Origin: Ferrovibrio sp.
GTDB taxonomy: Bacteria > Pseudomonadota > Alphaproteobacteria > Ferrovibrionales > Ferrovibrionaceae
Assembly (NCBI RefSeq): GCF_019636075.1
Contig: NZ_JAHBYG010000038.1
Span: 1 to 40,830 of the forward strand
DNA: 40,830 nt
Direction of reading: 5' to 3'
The notes beneath the pieces are model-generated. The model worked only from the letters and a program-made list of their open reading frames with translations. It had not been told where the DNA came from and searched no databases. Positions 1-6,704 of this stretch are shown piece by piece. The first letter of the stretch is position 1. Every line of letters begins with the position of its first letter. Position numbers and translations under genes: made by a program.

Positions 1-526
1 GGTTATATCGCTGAATGAACTGATCACTAACTTGGCTCGCCCCCTCCCGCAATTGAATTGCCGCCTCGTATGATGTTGTTCTTTCAAGAACGAACTGGCC
101 GCGTTGATACCGATTTTGCGAGATGATGCGCCAAGGGTCTAGATCTCGCTCCCGCTTCCCTGGCCCTCTTCCTTGGCCTGCAGCATAATCATCAAAGTGC
201 TCAATCATGTCACGGATTGCCTTGAGAGAATTTTTCGCATCAACAATAAACACTGCATCGAAAACGTTTAGGATATTAGTTGCTTCGTGCTCGACCGCAG
301 ACAATTTTTCAAGCGTTTTCACAGTAGTTCGATACAACCAAAGACGGATGATAAAATTTTCCCAGAGATATTCCGTCATAAAGCCTTTATCAGCTACATC
401 ATTCGACCGATCAAGCTGCTGCCACGAAAGCACAAGCATATTCCACGCATGCGTATGGCGGGGCTTGAAATAATCCCATATCAGAGTTTGCTCGATAATT
501 TTGAGGGCTTTCAAAAGATGCTTCAC
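1..526 (-). CDS. Unknown protein with HEPN-like R-x4-H motif, 3' end beyond window
   Basis: On the minus strand the frame is open without a stop from a TAG at 569-571 to the left edge, about 175 codons, so its C-terminus is outside the window. The only early start candidates are GTG at 526 and TTG at 514; neither has a clear ribosome binding site, so the start is uncertain. The product is mostly helical in appearance and rich in Trp, Glu and Arg. It carries IRDMIEHFDDYAAGQG, whose R105-x4-H110 (bases 197-214) resembles the R-x4-6-H signature of HEPN RNases. Base composition is much more AT-rich than the genes to the right, which suggests transfer. I do not recognise the family. Reality of the gene is inferred from the long open frame and amino-acid composition; HEPN is a motif-level guess. 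Confidence 0.6.
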   Translation of the reverse strand, partial: MKHLLKALKIIEQTLIWDYFKPRHTHAWNMLVLSWQQLDRSNDVADKGFMTEYLWENFIIRLWLYRTTVKTLEKLSAVEHEATNILNVFDAVFIVDAKNSLKAIRDMIEHFDDYAAGQGRGPGKRERDLDPWRIISQNRYQRGQFVLERTTSYEAAIQLREGASQVSDQFIQRYN

Positions 527-681
527 TTTCGTAGCAAAGACGTTTGGCCGTTGGGATTGATCGAAGCTCTAAATATTATTCATCGCACATATCTTGCGAA
601 TATTATAATTCGCCCCCCACCGCCATAATAAAGGCGGCAAGACTTCACTCCTGAAAAATCGAGATCCTAGGTTTTTATTGG

Positions 682-756
682 CTAAATTTTTTTATATGCA
701 GAAAACCTACCCCATTGATTGAATATCCAACCGAGCGAAGCCGTGAAACGCAAGGG
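682..756 (-). pseudogene. Displaced 3' end of a ChrR-like cupin gene
   Basis: Read on the minus strand this segment encodes PLRFTASLGWIFNQWGRFSA, then YKKI and a TAG stop (682-684). The intact gene at 1498-2205 ends PLRFAGRFGWIFNQWARFTA. The similarity begins abruptly at PLRF and the preceding codons do not continue the family. It is therefore a C-terminal fragment of a second, slightly diverged copy. Such replacement 3' ends are typical of elements that integrate into the end of a gene; that interpretation is inference. Confidence 0.6.
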
Positions 757-757
757 G
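711..757 (+). repeat. Imperfect direct repeat, copy A
   Basis: Positions 711-734 match 1515-1538 exactly (24 bases) and 745-757 match 1549-1560 with the same 804-base offset. The ten bases between are mostly different. Both copies correspond to the 3' end of a chrR-like reading frame on the minus strand. They bracket the DUF4160/DUF2442 pair. Confidence 0.85.
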
Positions 758-800
758 CCGCGGTGCCCCCATGCCGAATGGCAGCATCGTGATTTTCCCC

Positions 801-829
801 TTTCCCAACCGCTTGGGTTTTGTTATACT
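801..829 (+). promoter_or_regulatory. Possible promoter of the DUF4160/DUF2442 pair
   Basis: TATACT at 824-829 is a good -10 box. The -35 region at 801-806 (TTTCCC, 17-base spacing) is poor. The -10 lies only seven bases before the ATG at 836, so a transcript from it would be nearly or fully leaderless. Confidence 0.35.
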
Positions 830-835
830 GCTGTC

Positions 836-1084
836 ATGCCCACTGTATTGCGCCAGGATGGTTTGCGGATCGTCATCTACCCGAACGACCACAGACCCGC
901 GCATATCCATGCCATGGCCGCGAGCGGTGAGGCAGTCTTCGTTTTGCATTGCCCGGATGGGCCGCCCAGCCTGCGGGAAAACTATGGCTTCAATCAACCG
1001 GACCTCGGCCGTGTGCTTGCTATCCTGAAGGCGCATCTGTCTGCCCTCTGCGGAAAATGGGAGGAGATTCATGGCCATTACTGA
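836..1084 (+). CDS. DUF4160 family protein
   Basis: The 82-residue protein starts MPTVLRQDGLRIVIYPNDHRP and contains the H-x-P-x-H-x-H cluster (DHRPAHIHA) that marks DUF4160, a small family usually paired with DUF2442. The ATG at 836 is chosen because the family begins near MPT; a longer upstream frame to 719 would add unrelated residues read from the repeat. No Shine-Dalgarno sequence is visible, and a -10 box lies seven bases upstream, consistent with a leaderless message. The stop overlaps the start of the next gene by 14 bases, indicating coupled translation. DUF4160/DUF2442 pairs are predicted toxin-antitoxin-like modules; the activity here is inferred only. Confidence 0.85.
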   Translation: MPTVLRQDGLRIVIYPNDHRPAHIHAMAASGEAVFVLHCPDGPPSLRENYGFNQPDLGRVLAILKAHLSALCGKWEEIHGHY

Positions 1085-1481
1085 ACACGAATTCGCACAA
1101 GCCGAACTGCGCAGCGCCGAACTGCGAAAGGCCGGTCATGCAGTGACTGCACGCTATGACAAGCGCAGCGACCGCATCATCGTCGGTTTGAATACCGGCG
1201 TACAGGTTGCCTTCCCCGCCCAACTGGCCGAAGGCTTGGCCGATGCTGCGCCGGATGATCTGGCTGCAATCGAAATCACACCCACTGGCCTAGGCCTGCA
1301 TTGGCCCAGGCTCGATGCCGATCTTTACATTCCGGCACTTCTGCAAGGCGTCTTCGGTTCCAAACAATGGGTGGCGGCACAACTCGGCGCCGCTGGCGGC
1401 AAAGTCCGCACGGCAGCCAAATCCGCGGCTGCCCGGGAAAACGGCCGCAAGGGCGGTCGACCGCGACGCGTTGGGGCCTGA
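1071..1481 (+). CDS. DUF2442 family protein, partner of DUF4160
   Basis: The 136-residue product has the DUF2442 core: an RSDRIIVGLNTG strand pair, then VAFPAQLAEGL, then IEITPTGLGLHWPRLDADLYIPALL. A basic, Ala/Gly-rich tail (AAKSAAARENGRKGGRPRRV) resembles AT-hook-like or other DNA-contacting tails. DUF2442 proteins are commonly encoded beside DUF4160 and are thought to act as the DNA-binding/antitoxin-like partner. The start lies 14 bases inside the upstream gene with GGAGGAGATTC just before the ATG, a strong ribosome binding site. Both genes sit between the two copies of the 3' chrR repeat, so the pair probably arrived as a unit. Confidence 0.85.
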   Translation: MAITEHEFAQAELRSAELRKAGHAVTARYDKRSDRIIVGLNTGVQVAFPAQLAEGLADAAPDDLAAIEITPTGLGLHWPRLDADLYIPALLQGVFGSKQWVAAQLGAAGGKVRTAAKSAAARENGRKGGRPRRVGA

Positions 1482-1497
1482 CGGGAAATCGAAAGCG

Positions 1498-2205
1498 TTA
1501 AGCGGTAAACCTTGCCCATTGATTGAATATCCAACCGAACCGCCCGGCGAAACGCAAGGGCGCATCCGTCACCGCAAGGCAGATGCAGGGTTCGTCGGGC
1601 ATCGCCACCGGCTGATGCTCAACGCCATCATCGGCAATCTCCACATCGCCGCGACGGAACTCGCCGCGCTCGTCGCTGAAGCCGCCGCAGAGCACCAGGG
1701 TCATTTCCTCGCCGCCATGGCTGTGCACCGGCATGCCCTGCCCCGGCGCGATCTTGAGCAGGCTGACCATGCCGCCGCTCTTGGACGCCACCGGCAGCGG
1801 CAGGCTGCGCAATCCGCTGCCCACCCAGCGCCAGCGCGCCTGATCCAGGCCATCGGGCAGGTATTTGCGCAGCGGCGCCGGCAAGCGGGTATCGCGGCCT
1901 GCAACGGCTGCGGCCGTTTCGGCCTTGGCGGCATTCTGGCGTGGCGGCAGGGTGGCCGGCATCGGCCGGCGCAGCGGCTGGACCTCAGCGCGATCCAGCG
2001 CCGCTCCGCCCAGGGCTTCCAGCCGGCGCATTTCGTCGCGGCATTCCGGGCAAAGCGACAAATGGCAGGCCACCACCAGCGACCAAGGCTCGGCCAGGCG
2101 CCCGACAGCGTAATCCAGCAGCAACTCTGCGGGAATATGATGCCGGGGCGCTGAAAAGTGCGAATCGATGCCGGTCTGGAGCATGGTTTTGCCGGTCTGG
2201 AGCAT
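1498..2205 (-). CDS. ChrR-type cupin zinc-dependent anti-sigma factor (orphan)
   Basis: The 235-residue protein matches the ChrR family. Its N-terminal anti-sigma domain carries a zinc motif (ACHLSLCPECRDEM, H-x3-C-x2-C) and a C-terminal cupin carries HSHGGEE and a later VEHQPVA. In Rhodobacter, ChrR holds sigma-E inactive until singlet oxygen or organic peroxide releases it. Here no ECF sigma gene adjoins it: upstream is a divergent gamma-glutamylcyclotransferase gene and a separate promoter at 2239-2269. A 21-base in-frame tandem duplication at the start gives two possible ATGs (2205 and 2184), yielding MLQTGKTMLQTGID; the shorter form is the more usual family start. Its 3' end is duplicated at 682-756. 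Confidence 0.88.
   Translation of the reverse strand: MLQTGKTMLQTGIDSHFSAPRHHIPAELLLDYAVGRLAEPWSLVVACHLSLCPECRDEMRRLEALGGAALDRAEVQPLRRPMPATLPPRQNAAKAETAAAVAGRDTRLPAPLRKYLPDGLDQARWRWVGSGLRSLPLPVASKSGGMVSLLKIAPGQGMPVHSHGGEEMTLVLCGGFSDERGEFRRGDVEIADDGVEHQPVAMPDEPCICLAVTDAPLRFAGRFGWIFNQWARFTA
1515..1561 (+). repeat. Imperfect direct repeat, copy B
   Basis: Second copy of the 711-757 repeat, lying inside the last codons of the intact chrR-like gene. No gaps are needed to align the copies. It may be an attachment site, with copy A as the other end of a small insertion. Confidence 0.85.
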
Positions 2206-2212
2206 GGTTTTC
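2171..2212 (+). repeat. 21-base tandem duplication over the chrR-like start codon
   Basis: Two adjoining 21-base units (2171-2191 and 2192-2212) differ at one base. The period is seven codons, so the frame is kept and both the start codon and the next residues (MLQTG) are doubled. Confidence 0.9.
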
Positions 2213-2238
2213 GTGCAAGCCTTAAGGTGGTATCGGGG

Positions 2239-2269
2239 ATTATACGGCGCAACACGCCGGTTGGATCAA
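2239..2269 (-). promoter_or_regulatory. Probable promoter of the chrR-like gene
   Basis: On the minus strand TTGATC (2264-2269) is followed after 19 bases by a perfect TATAAT (2239-2244). It would start transcription about 25-50 bases before the two candidate ATGs, indicating that the gene is transcribed alone. Confidence 0.5.
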
Positions 2270-2309
2270 GGGGCGGCGGCTGGTTCAAGCGGTCGACGCA
2301 AATGGCGGC

Positions 2310-2720
2310 ATGACACGGTTTTTCTTCTACGGCACGCTTTGCGACCCAGATATCCTGCGGATGGTGCTGGGCTATGCCCCGCAGCCGGATCAACTGGTGC
2401 CCGCCAGCCTGGCCGGCTATCGCCGCAAGGTCGCACGTGGCCAGAGCTATCCGGTGCTGCAACCGGCCGCAGGCGGCCTGGTGGAAGGCCTGCTGTTCCA
2501 GGCCGCTGGCCCGGCCGATGCCCGGCGGCTGGACCATTACGAAGGCGGCGAATATCTCAGCCTCACCTTGCCGGTCAGGCCGCGCAACAGCCCCAATCCA
2601 TTGCTGGCCCGGGTTTACCTGCCCCGCCCCGGCCGGCTGCCGGCCGGATCGGGCGATTGGCAATTGGAAACCTGGCAAAGCCAGCACAAGGCCGCCTATA
2701 TCAAACGCTTCATGCAATAG
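2310..2720 (+). CDS. Gamma-glutamylcyclotransferase-like (AIG2/GGCT) protein
   Basis: The 136-residue protein begins MTRFFFYGTLCDPDIL; the FYGTL phosphate/substrate loop at residues 6-10 is the hallmark of the AIG2/GGCT fold. DHYEGGEY (residues 75-82) supplies the usual acidic residue, E78 or E81, needed for cyclisation. Members convert gamma-glutamyl compounds to 5-oxoproline, but substrate range varies widely and cannot be read from this sequence. The next gene, a NUDIX hydrolase, starts 13 bases after the stop, so the two are probably cotranscribed. In several alphaproteobacteria these two families are neighbours, which suggests a shared nucleotide-sugar or redox housekeeping role (inference). 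Confidence 0.88.
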   Translation: MTRFFFYGTLCDPDILRMVLGYAPQPDQLVPASLAGYRRKVARGQSYPVLQPAAGGLVEGLLFQAAGPADARRLDHYEGGEYLSLTLPVRPRNSPNPLLARVYLPRPGRLPAGSGDWQLETWQSQHKAAYIKRFMQ

Positions 2721-2733
2721 GATTGCACAGATC

Positions 2734-3372
2734 ATGGCCAACACGCCAAAGCCCAAACAGCCTTTTCCGGTAGACGTGATCGAGCAGAAGCCGCTGTTTC
2801 GCAGCCATCTGAAGATCGACCAATATCGCCTGCGCCATGGCCTGTTCGGCGGCGGCATGAGCAGCGAAATGACGCGCGAGGTGGTGTGGCGCCGCGATGC
2901 GGTGGTTGTGGTTCCCTACGATCCGCACCGCGACGAAGTGGTGCTGATCGAACAATTCCGCGTTTCCGCGCTGTTCAATAACGACCGCGCCTGGATGATC
3001 GAATTCGTGGCCGGCCTGATCGAGGATGGCGAAAGCCTGGAAGACGTTTGCCGCCGCGAAATGCAGGAAGAATCCGGCCTTATCAGCGATGCCCCGCTGC
3101 TACCGGTGACCATGGCCTATGCCACCCCTGGATTTTGCAGCGAACGGTTCCATATGTTCTGCGCCCGCGTGGATGCCAGCCAGGCGCGCGGCCTGCATGG
3201 GCTGGATGCCGAACACGAGGATATCCGCGTGTTCGCCCTGCCCTTTGCCGACGCATTGAAACGCTGGCAGGCCGGCGAGATGCCGAATACGCCGGTCAGC
3301 ATCGGGCTGCTATGGCTTGCGCTGCACCGCGAGAAACTACAGCAGAAATGGGAGAATCCCGTCGCTGCATGA
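2734..3372 (+). CDS. nudF: NUDIX hydrolase, ADP-ribose pyrophosphatase type
   Basis: The 212-residue protein has a complete NUDIX box at residues 94-116 (GLIEDGE...CRREMQEESGL, pattern G-x5-E-x7-R-E-U-x-E-E-x-G-U). The flanking residues fit the ADP-sugar pyrophosphatase subgroup: IEQFRVSAL before the box and a proline-containing ATPGFCSERFHMF about 15 residues after it. Enzymes of this group split ADP-ribose to AMP and ribose-5-phosphate with Mg2+. The start at 2734 is chosen because it leaves a short gap after the upstream gene and a usual N-terminus. It likely forms a two-gene operon with the AIG2-like gene. Confidence 0.92.
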   Translation: MANTPKPKQPFPVDVIEQKPLFRSHLKIDQYRLRHGLFGGGMSSEMTREVVWRRDAVVVVPYDPHRDEVVLIEQFRVSALFNNDRAWMIEFVAGLIEDGESLEDVCRREMQEESGLISDAPLLPVTMAYATPGFCSERFHMFCARVDASQARGLHGLDAEHEDIRVFALPFADALKRWQAGEMPNTPVSIGLLWLALHREKLQQKWENPVAA

Positions 3373-3403
3373 ACCGCCTTGCCGGCCGGCCTCGCCAGGT
3401 GCC

Positions 3404-3432
3404 TTGCCGCTGGCGGGGGGGCTGGGTATAGA
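3404..3432 (+). promoter_or_regulatory. Probable promoter of cysK operon
   Basis: TTGCCG (3404-3409) and TATAGA (3427-3432) are separated by 17 bases and end 45 bases before the cysK ATG. A GC-rich stem (CCTCGCCAG / CTGGCGGGG, 3391-3419, one U-G pair) overlaps the -35; it lacks a T tract and may simply be the end of the previous transcript. Confidence 0.45.
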
Positions 3433-3477
3433 CTGCCTGGGCCCGTGAAAGTGATCGGGTAACATAGGAAGGGTTTC

Positions 3478-4482
3478 ATGGATTTCCGCGACGGTTTCAT
3501 TGAAAGCATTGGCAATACGCCGCTGATCAAACTCAAGCGCGCTTCGGAATTGACCGGCTGCACGATCCTCGGCAAGGCGGAATTTCTCAATCCCGGCGGT
3601 TCGGTGAAGGATCGCGCAGCGCTGTTCATTGTGCGCGATGCCGAAGCCAAGGGCCGGTTGCGCGCGGGCGGCACCATCGTGGAAGGCACTGCCGGCAACA
3701 CCGGCATCGGTCTGGCCCTGGTGGGCAACGCACTGGGCTATCGCACGGTGATCGTGATGCCGGAAACCCAGAGCCAGGAGAAGAAGGATTTCCTGCGTCT
3801 ATGCGGTGCCGATCTGCGCCTGGTGCCGGCCGTGCCCTACAAGGATCCGAACAATTACGTGAAATATTCCGGCCGCCTGGCCGAAGAGTTGGCCAAGACC
3901 GAGCCCAATGGCGCGATCTGGGCCAACCAGTTCGACAACGTGGCCAACCGCGAAGCGCATTACCGCACCACGGGGCCGGAAATCTGGCAGCAGACCGATG
4001 GCAAGGTGGATGGCTTCACCTGCGCCGTGGGTTCGGGCGGCACGTTTGCCGGCATCCTGATGGCCTTGAAAGAGCGCAATCCGAAAGTGCGCGTGGCCCT
4101 GGCCGATCCGATGGGCGCTGCGTTGTATAACTTCTACAAGCATGGCGAATTGAAGGCCGAAGGCGGCTCGATCACCGAAGGCATCGGCCAGGGCCGCATC
4201 ACCGCCAACCTGGAAGGCATCACGCCCGACGAGGCCTTCCAGATTCCCGATGAGGAAGCCCTGCCGGTGGTGTTCGATCTGTTGCAGCATGAGGGCCTAG
4301 TGCTGGGATCGTCCAGCGGCATCAACGTGGCCGCCGCGATCCGGCTGGCCAAACAGATGGGGCCGGGCCATACCATTGTCACCATCCTGTGCGATGGTGG
4401 CGCGCGCTATGCCAGCAAGCTATTCAATCCCGATTTCCTGCGCAGCAAAAATCTGCCGATCCCGCCCTGGATGGCCGCATGA
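3478..4482 (+). CDS. cysK: Cysteine synthase A-type O-acetylserine sulfhydrylase
   Basis: The 334-residue enzyme belongs to the fold-type II PLP family. The PLP lysine is K44 in NPGGSVKDR. The substrate loop reads EGTAGNTGIGLAL, and GSGGTFAG binds the phosphate. It makes cysteine from O-acetylserine and sulfide. The EGTAGNTG form of the loop occurs in a common alphaproteobacterial branch, so thiosulfate or a homocysteine-linked reaction is not excluded. AGGAAGGG lies eight bases before the ATG. The alaX gene overlaps its stop (ATGA), and a sulfurtransferase gene follows, so the cluster fits sulfur amino-acid metabolism with cysteine-related quality control. Confidence 0.93.
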   Translation: MDFRDGFIESIGNTPLIKLKRASELTGCTILGKAEFLNPGGSVKDRAALFIVRDAEAKGRLRAGGTIVEGTAGNTGIGLALVGNALGYRTVIVMPETQSQEKKDFLRLCGADLRLVPAVPYKDPNNYVKYSGRLAEELAKTEPNGAIWANQFDNVANREAHYRTTGPEIWQQTDGKVDGFTCAVGSGGTFAGILMALKERNPKVRVALADPMGAALYNFYKHGELKAEGGSITEGIGQGRITANLEGITPDEAFQIPDEEALPVVFDLLQHEGLVLGSSSGINVAAAIRLAKQMGPGHTIVTILCDGGARYASKLFNPDFLRSKNLPIPPWMAA

Positions 4483-5201
4483 CCCAATTCCTGTTTCGCG
4501 ACGACGCCTATCTGCGTGAATGCCCCGCCACCGTCACCGCTGTGGATGAGCGCGGCTTCCAGACGGATGCCACGATTTTTTATCCGCTGGGCGGCGGTCA
4601 GCCCGGTGATATCGGCCGCTTCGAGCTGGAAGACGGCCAGCATGTCGATATCGCCGATACCGTGAAGGGCGATGGCCCCGATGGCATCATCCACAAGCCG
4701 GGCGCCGGCAGCGCTTTGCTGAAAGTCGGCCAGCGCGGCACACTGAAGCTGGATTGGGAGCGCCGCCACCGCCTGATGCGCATGCATACCTGCCTGCATC
4801 TGCTGTCTGCCCTGGTGCCTTTCCCGGTCACCGGCGGCCAGGTGAGCGACGGCAAGGGCCGGCTGGATTTCGACATGGCCGATCAGATTCCCGACAAGGA
4901 AACCCTGACGGCCAAGCTGAACGAATTGATCCAGGGCGATCATGCCGTAACCGCGCGCTGGATCACCGATGAGGAATTGCTCAACAGCCCGGAACTGGTA
5001 AAAACCATGGCGGTGAAGCCGCCCATGGGCCTGGGCCGGGTGCGGCTGATCGAAGTGAAGGGCGTGGATCGCCCGCTGGATCTGCAGGCCTGCGGCGGCA
5101 CCCATGTGGCGCGTACCGGCGAGATCGGCCCGGTGAGCATCCGCAAGGTGGAAAACAAGGGGCGGCAAAACCGCCGGGTCAATATAGAATTCGCCGCCTG
5201 A
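4479..5201 (+). CDS. Alanyl-tRNA editing protein AlaX family
   Basis: The 240-residue protein is a free-standing editing domain related to the C-terminal part of alanyl-tRNA synthetase. Zinc ligands are visible: H103 and H107 in RMHTCLHLL and C205/H209 in QACGGTHV. FYPLGGGQPGD near residue 35 is the conserved glycine-rich motif. It hydrolyses Ser-tRNA(Ala), or Gly-tRNA(Ala), in trans. The ATG overlaps the cysK stop, so translation is coupled; a longer frame upstream lies wholly inside cysK and is rejected. Pairing a serine-clearing editor with cysteine synthase may balance serine-derived mischarging (inference). Confidence 0.92.
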   Translation: MTQFLFRDDAYLRECPATVTAVDERGFQTDATIFYPLGGGQPGDIGRFELEDGQHVDIADTVKGDGPDGIIHKPGAGSALLKVGQRGTLKLDWERRHRLMRMHTCLHLLSALVPFPVTGGQVSDGKGRLDFDMADQIPDKETLTAKLNELIQGDHAVTARWITDEELLNSPELVKTMAVKPPMGLGRVRLIEVKGVDRPLDLQACGGTHVARTGEIGPVSIRKVENKGRQNRRVNIEFAA

Positions 5202-5224
5202 GACGGCTGGGGAGCGAAATTGCA

Positions 5225-6079
5225 ATGTCCTATGTAAATCCCGATGCGCTGGTATCCACCGAATGGCTGGCCGAGCATCTGAAGGCGCCGGACCTGCGCG
5301 TGGTGGACGCCTCCTGGTATCTGCCCACCATGAGCCGCAACGGCAAGATGGAATACCAGGATTCCCACATCCCGGGCGCGGTGTTCTTCGATATCGAGGA
5401 TATTTCAGACACCGACAGCCCGCTGCCGCATATGCTGCCCAGCCCGGAGAAATTCGCCAGCCGCATGCGCCGGCTCGGCATCGGCGATGGTAACCGCATC
5501 GTGGTTTACGATGGTTCCGACAACCACCTCTCCGCCCCGCGCGCCTGGTGGATGTTCCGCGTCTTCGGCCATACCGATGTGGCGGTGCTGAATGGCGGCT
5601 TCAAGAAATGGCGCGCCGAGGGCCGGCCGGTGGAAGACCTGCCGCCGCTGCCGCGCGAACGGCATTACACCGCCCGGCGCAACGACATGCTGGTGCGCGA
5701 TATCGAGCAGGTGAAGGCCAACCTGTCCAACCACCGCGAACAGGTGGTGGATGCCCGCAGCAAGGGCCGTTTCGAGGCCACCGAGCCGGAGCCCCGTATC
5801 GGCCTGCGTGGCGGCCATATCCCAGGCTCGCTGAACGTACCTTCCAGCCTGCTGACCGACCCCAAGACCGGCCTGTTCCAATCTGCCGATGCCTTGAAGG
5901 ACATTTTCCAGAAGGCAGGCGTCGATCTCGGCAAGCCCACGGTCACCACCTGCGGCTCGGGCGTTTCGGCCTGCATCCTGATGCTCGGCCTGCATCTGCT
6001 CGGCCATCGCCAGACCGCGGTCTATGACGGCTCCTGGACCGAATGGGCCAGCCGATCCGACATGCCGGTGGAACGCTAA
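5225..6079 (+). CDS. sseA: 3-mercaptopyruvate sulfurtransferase (two rhodanese domains)
   Basis: The 284-residue protein has two rhodanese domains, about residues 8-135 and 160-280. The second has the catalytic loop CGSGVSAC with nucleophile C243; the CGSGV(T/S)A form indicates mercaptopyruvate rather than thiosulfate as donor. The first domain is the inactive one, with SDNHLSAPRAWWMFR in place of the loop. It transfers sulfane sulfur from 3-mercaptopyruvate to thiols or cyanide in the cytoplasm. GGGGAG lies about ten bases before the ATG. It is 23 bases downstream of alaX and probably in the cysK operon. Confidence 0.93.
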   Translation: MSYVNPDALVSTEWLAEHLKAPDLRVVDASWYLPTMSRNGKMEYQDSHIPGAVFFDIEDISDTDSPLPHMLPSPEKFASRMRRLGIGDGNRIVVYDGSDNHLSAPRAWWMFRVFGHTDVAVLNGGFKKWRAEGRPVEDLPPLPRERHYTARRNDMLVRDIEQVKANLSNHREQVVDARSKGRFEATEPEPRIGLRGGHIPGSLNVPSSLLTDPKTGLFQSADALKDIFQKAGVDLGKPTVTTCGSGVSACILMLGLHLLGHRQTAVYDGSWTEWASRSDMPVER

Positions 6080-6093
6080 GCCAGCGCGCCGCC

Positions 6094-6690
6094 ATGTCGT
6101 CGGACAGCATCGCCCGGCCGATCTTTCGTCTGCCGCCTCCCGGCCGGCGGCTGGATGGCCGGCTCGATGTCACCGTGGTCTATCTCGACATGGCCCGCCC
6201 AGCCACCGAAGCCGCCAATCCGGCGCCCCTGCTGGGCACCAAACTGGCGCTGCTTAAGCTGGATCGCCCCAATGTGGGATTCTACCGATACTTGTATGAT
6301 GCAGTAGGCCGGCCCTGGAAATGGGTGGAGCGCCACCGCATGAGCGACCAGGATCTGGCCAGCATCATCCAGCATCCCGAGGTGGAGATTTTCGTGCCCT
6401 ATGTGGGCGGCGTGCCGGCCGGCTATGTAGAGCTGGACCATCGGCCCGAGCCGGTAAACCCACCCGGCGCACTCAATATCGCCTATTTCGGCCTGATACC
6501 GGATTTCATCGGCCGGGGGCTTGGTCCGTGGTTTCTACGCTGGTCCATAAACCAAGCTTTTACCCATAAAATAAATAGACTTACAGTGAATACCTGTAAT
6601 CTTGATCATGTTGCTGCCCTGCCGCTTTATCAAAAAATGGGCTTCCGCCCTTATGCCACCCGCGAAGTCATCTTCGATCCCCGCCTATAA
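6094..6690 (+). CDS. GNAT family N-acetyltransferase
   Basis: The 198-residue protein has the acetyl-CoA-binding segment of the GNAT fold (FIGRGLGPWFLRW, an R/Q-x-x-G-x-G/A type loop) followed by VNTCNLDHVAALPLYQKMGF, the usual N-x-x-A-x-x-x-Y-x-K-x-G-F end motif. The substrate is unknown. ATG 6094 is preferred because the alternative at 6043 overlaps sseA by 37 bases. From about 6540 the gene turns markedly AT-rich (roughly one third G+C by eye over 6541-6600) while the frame and motif continue. The convergent CGNR gene has the same AT-rich tail. Confidence 0.85.
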   Translation: MSSDSIARPIFRLPPPGRRLDGRLDVTVVYLDMARPATEAANPAPLLGTKLALLKLDRPNVGFYRYLYDAVGRPWKWVERHRMSDQDLASIIQHPEVEIFVPYVGGVPAGYVELDHRPEPVNPPGALNIAYFGLIPDFIGRGLGPWFLRWSINQAFTHKINRLTVNTCNLDHVAALPLYQKMGFRPYATREVIFDPRL

Positions 6691-6704
6691 ACTTATATAT
6701 AAGA

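Larger units (their letters stand above)
527..835. other. AT-rich intergenic stretch between foreign gene and DUF4160 gene
   Basis: I see no convincing complete gene here. It holds a TATAAT on the minus strand (602-607) that could serve the left-edge gene, a CCGCC/GGCGG hairpin around an ATAATAAA loop (620-637), a fragment of a chrR-like 3' end (682-756) with one copy of a direct repeat (711-757), and a plus-strand TATACT just before the DUF4160 gene. Confidence 0.5.

Noticed and set aside
207..628. Plus-strand frames 207-473 and 287-628
   Set aside because: They lie antisense to the better supported open minus-strand frame, have no ribosome binding site, and show no recognisable protein features.
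707..1078. Minus-strand 123-codon frame opposite DUF4160
   Set aside because: It is the shadow of the DUF4160 gene; its C-terminal part reads the repeat in a frame that does not match ChrR.
1701..2858. 385-codon minus-strand frame
   Set aside because: Antisense to, or frame-shifted from, chrR-like, AIG2 and NUDIX genes; Arg/Ala/Trp-rich composition is typical of GC-rich shadows.
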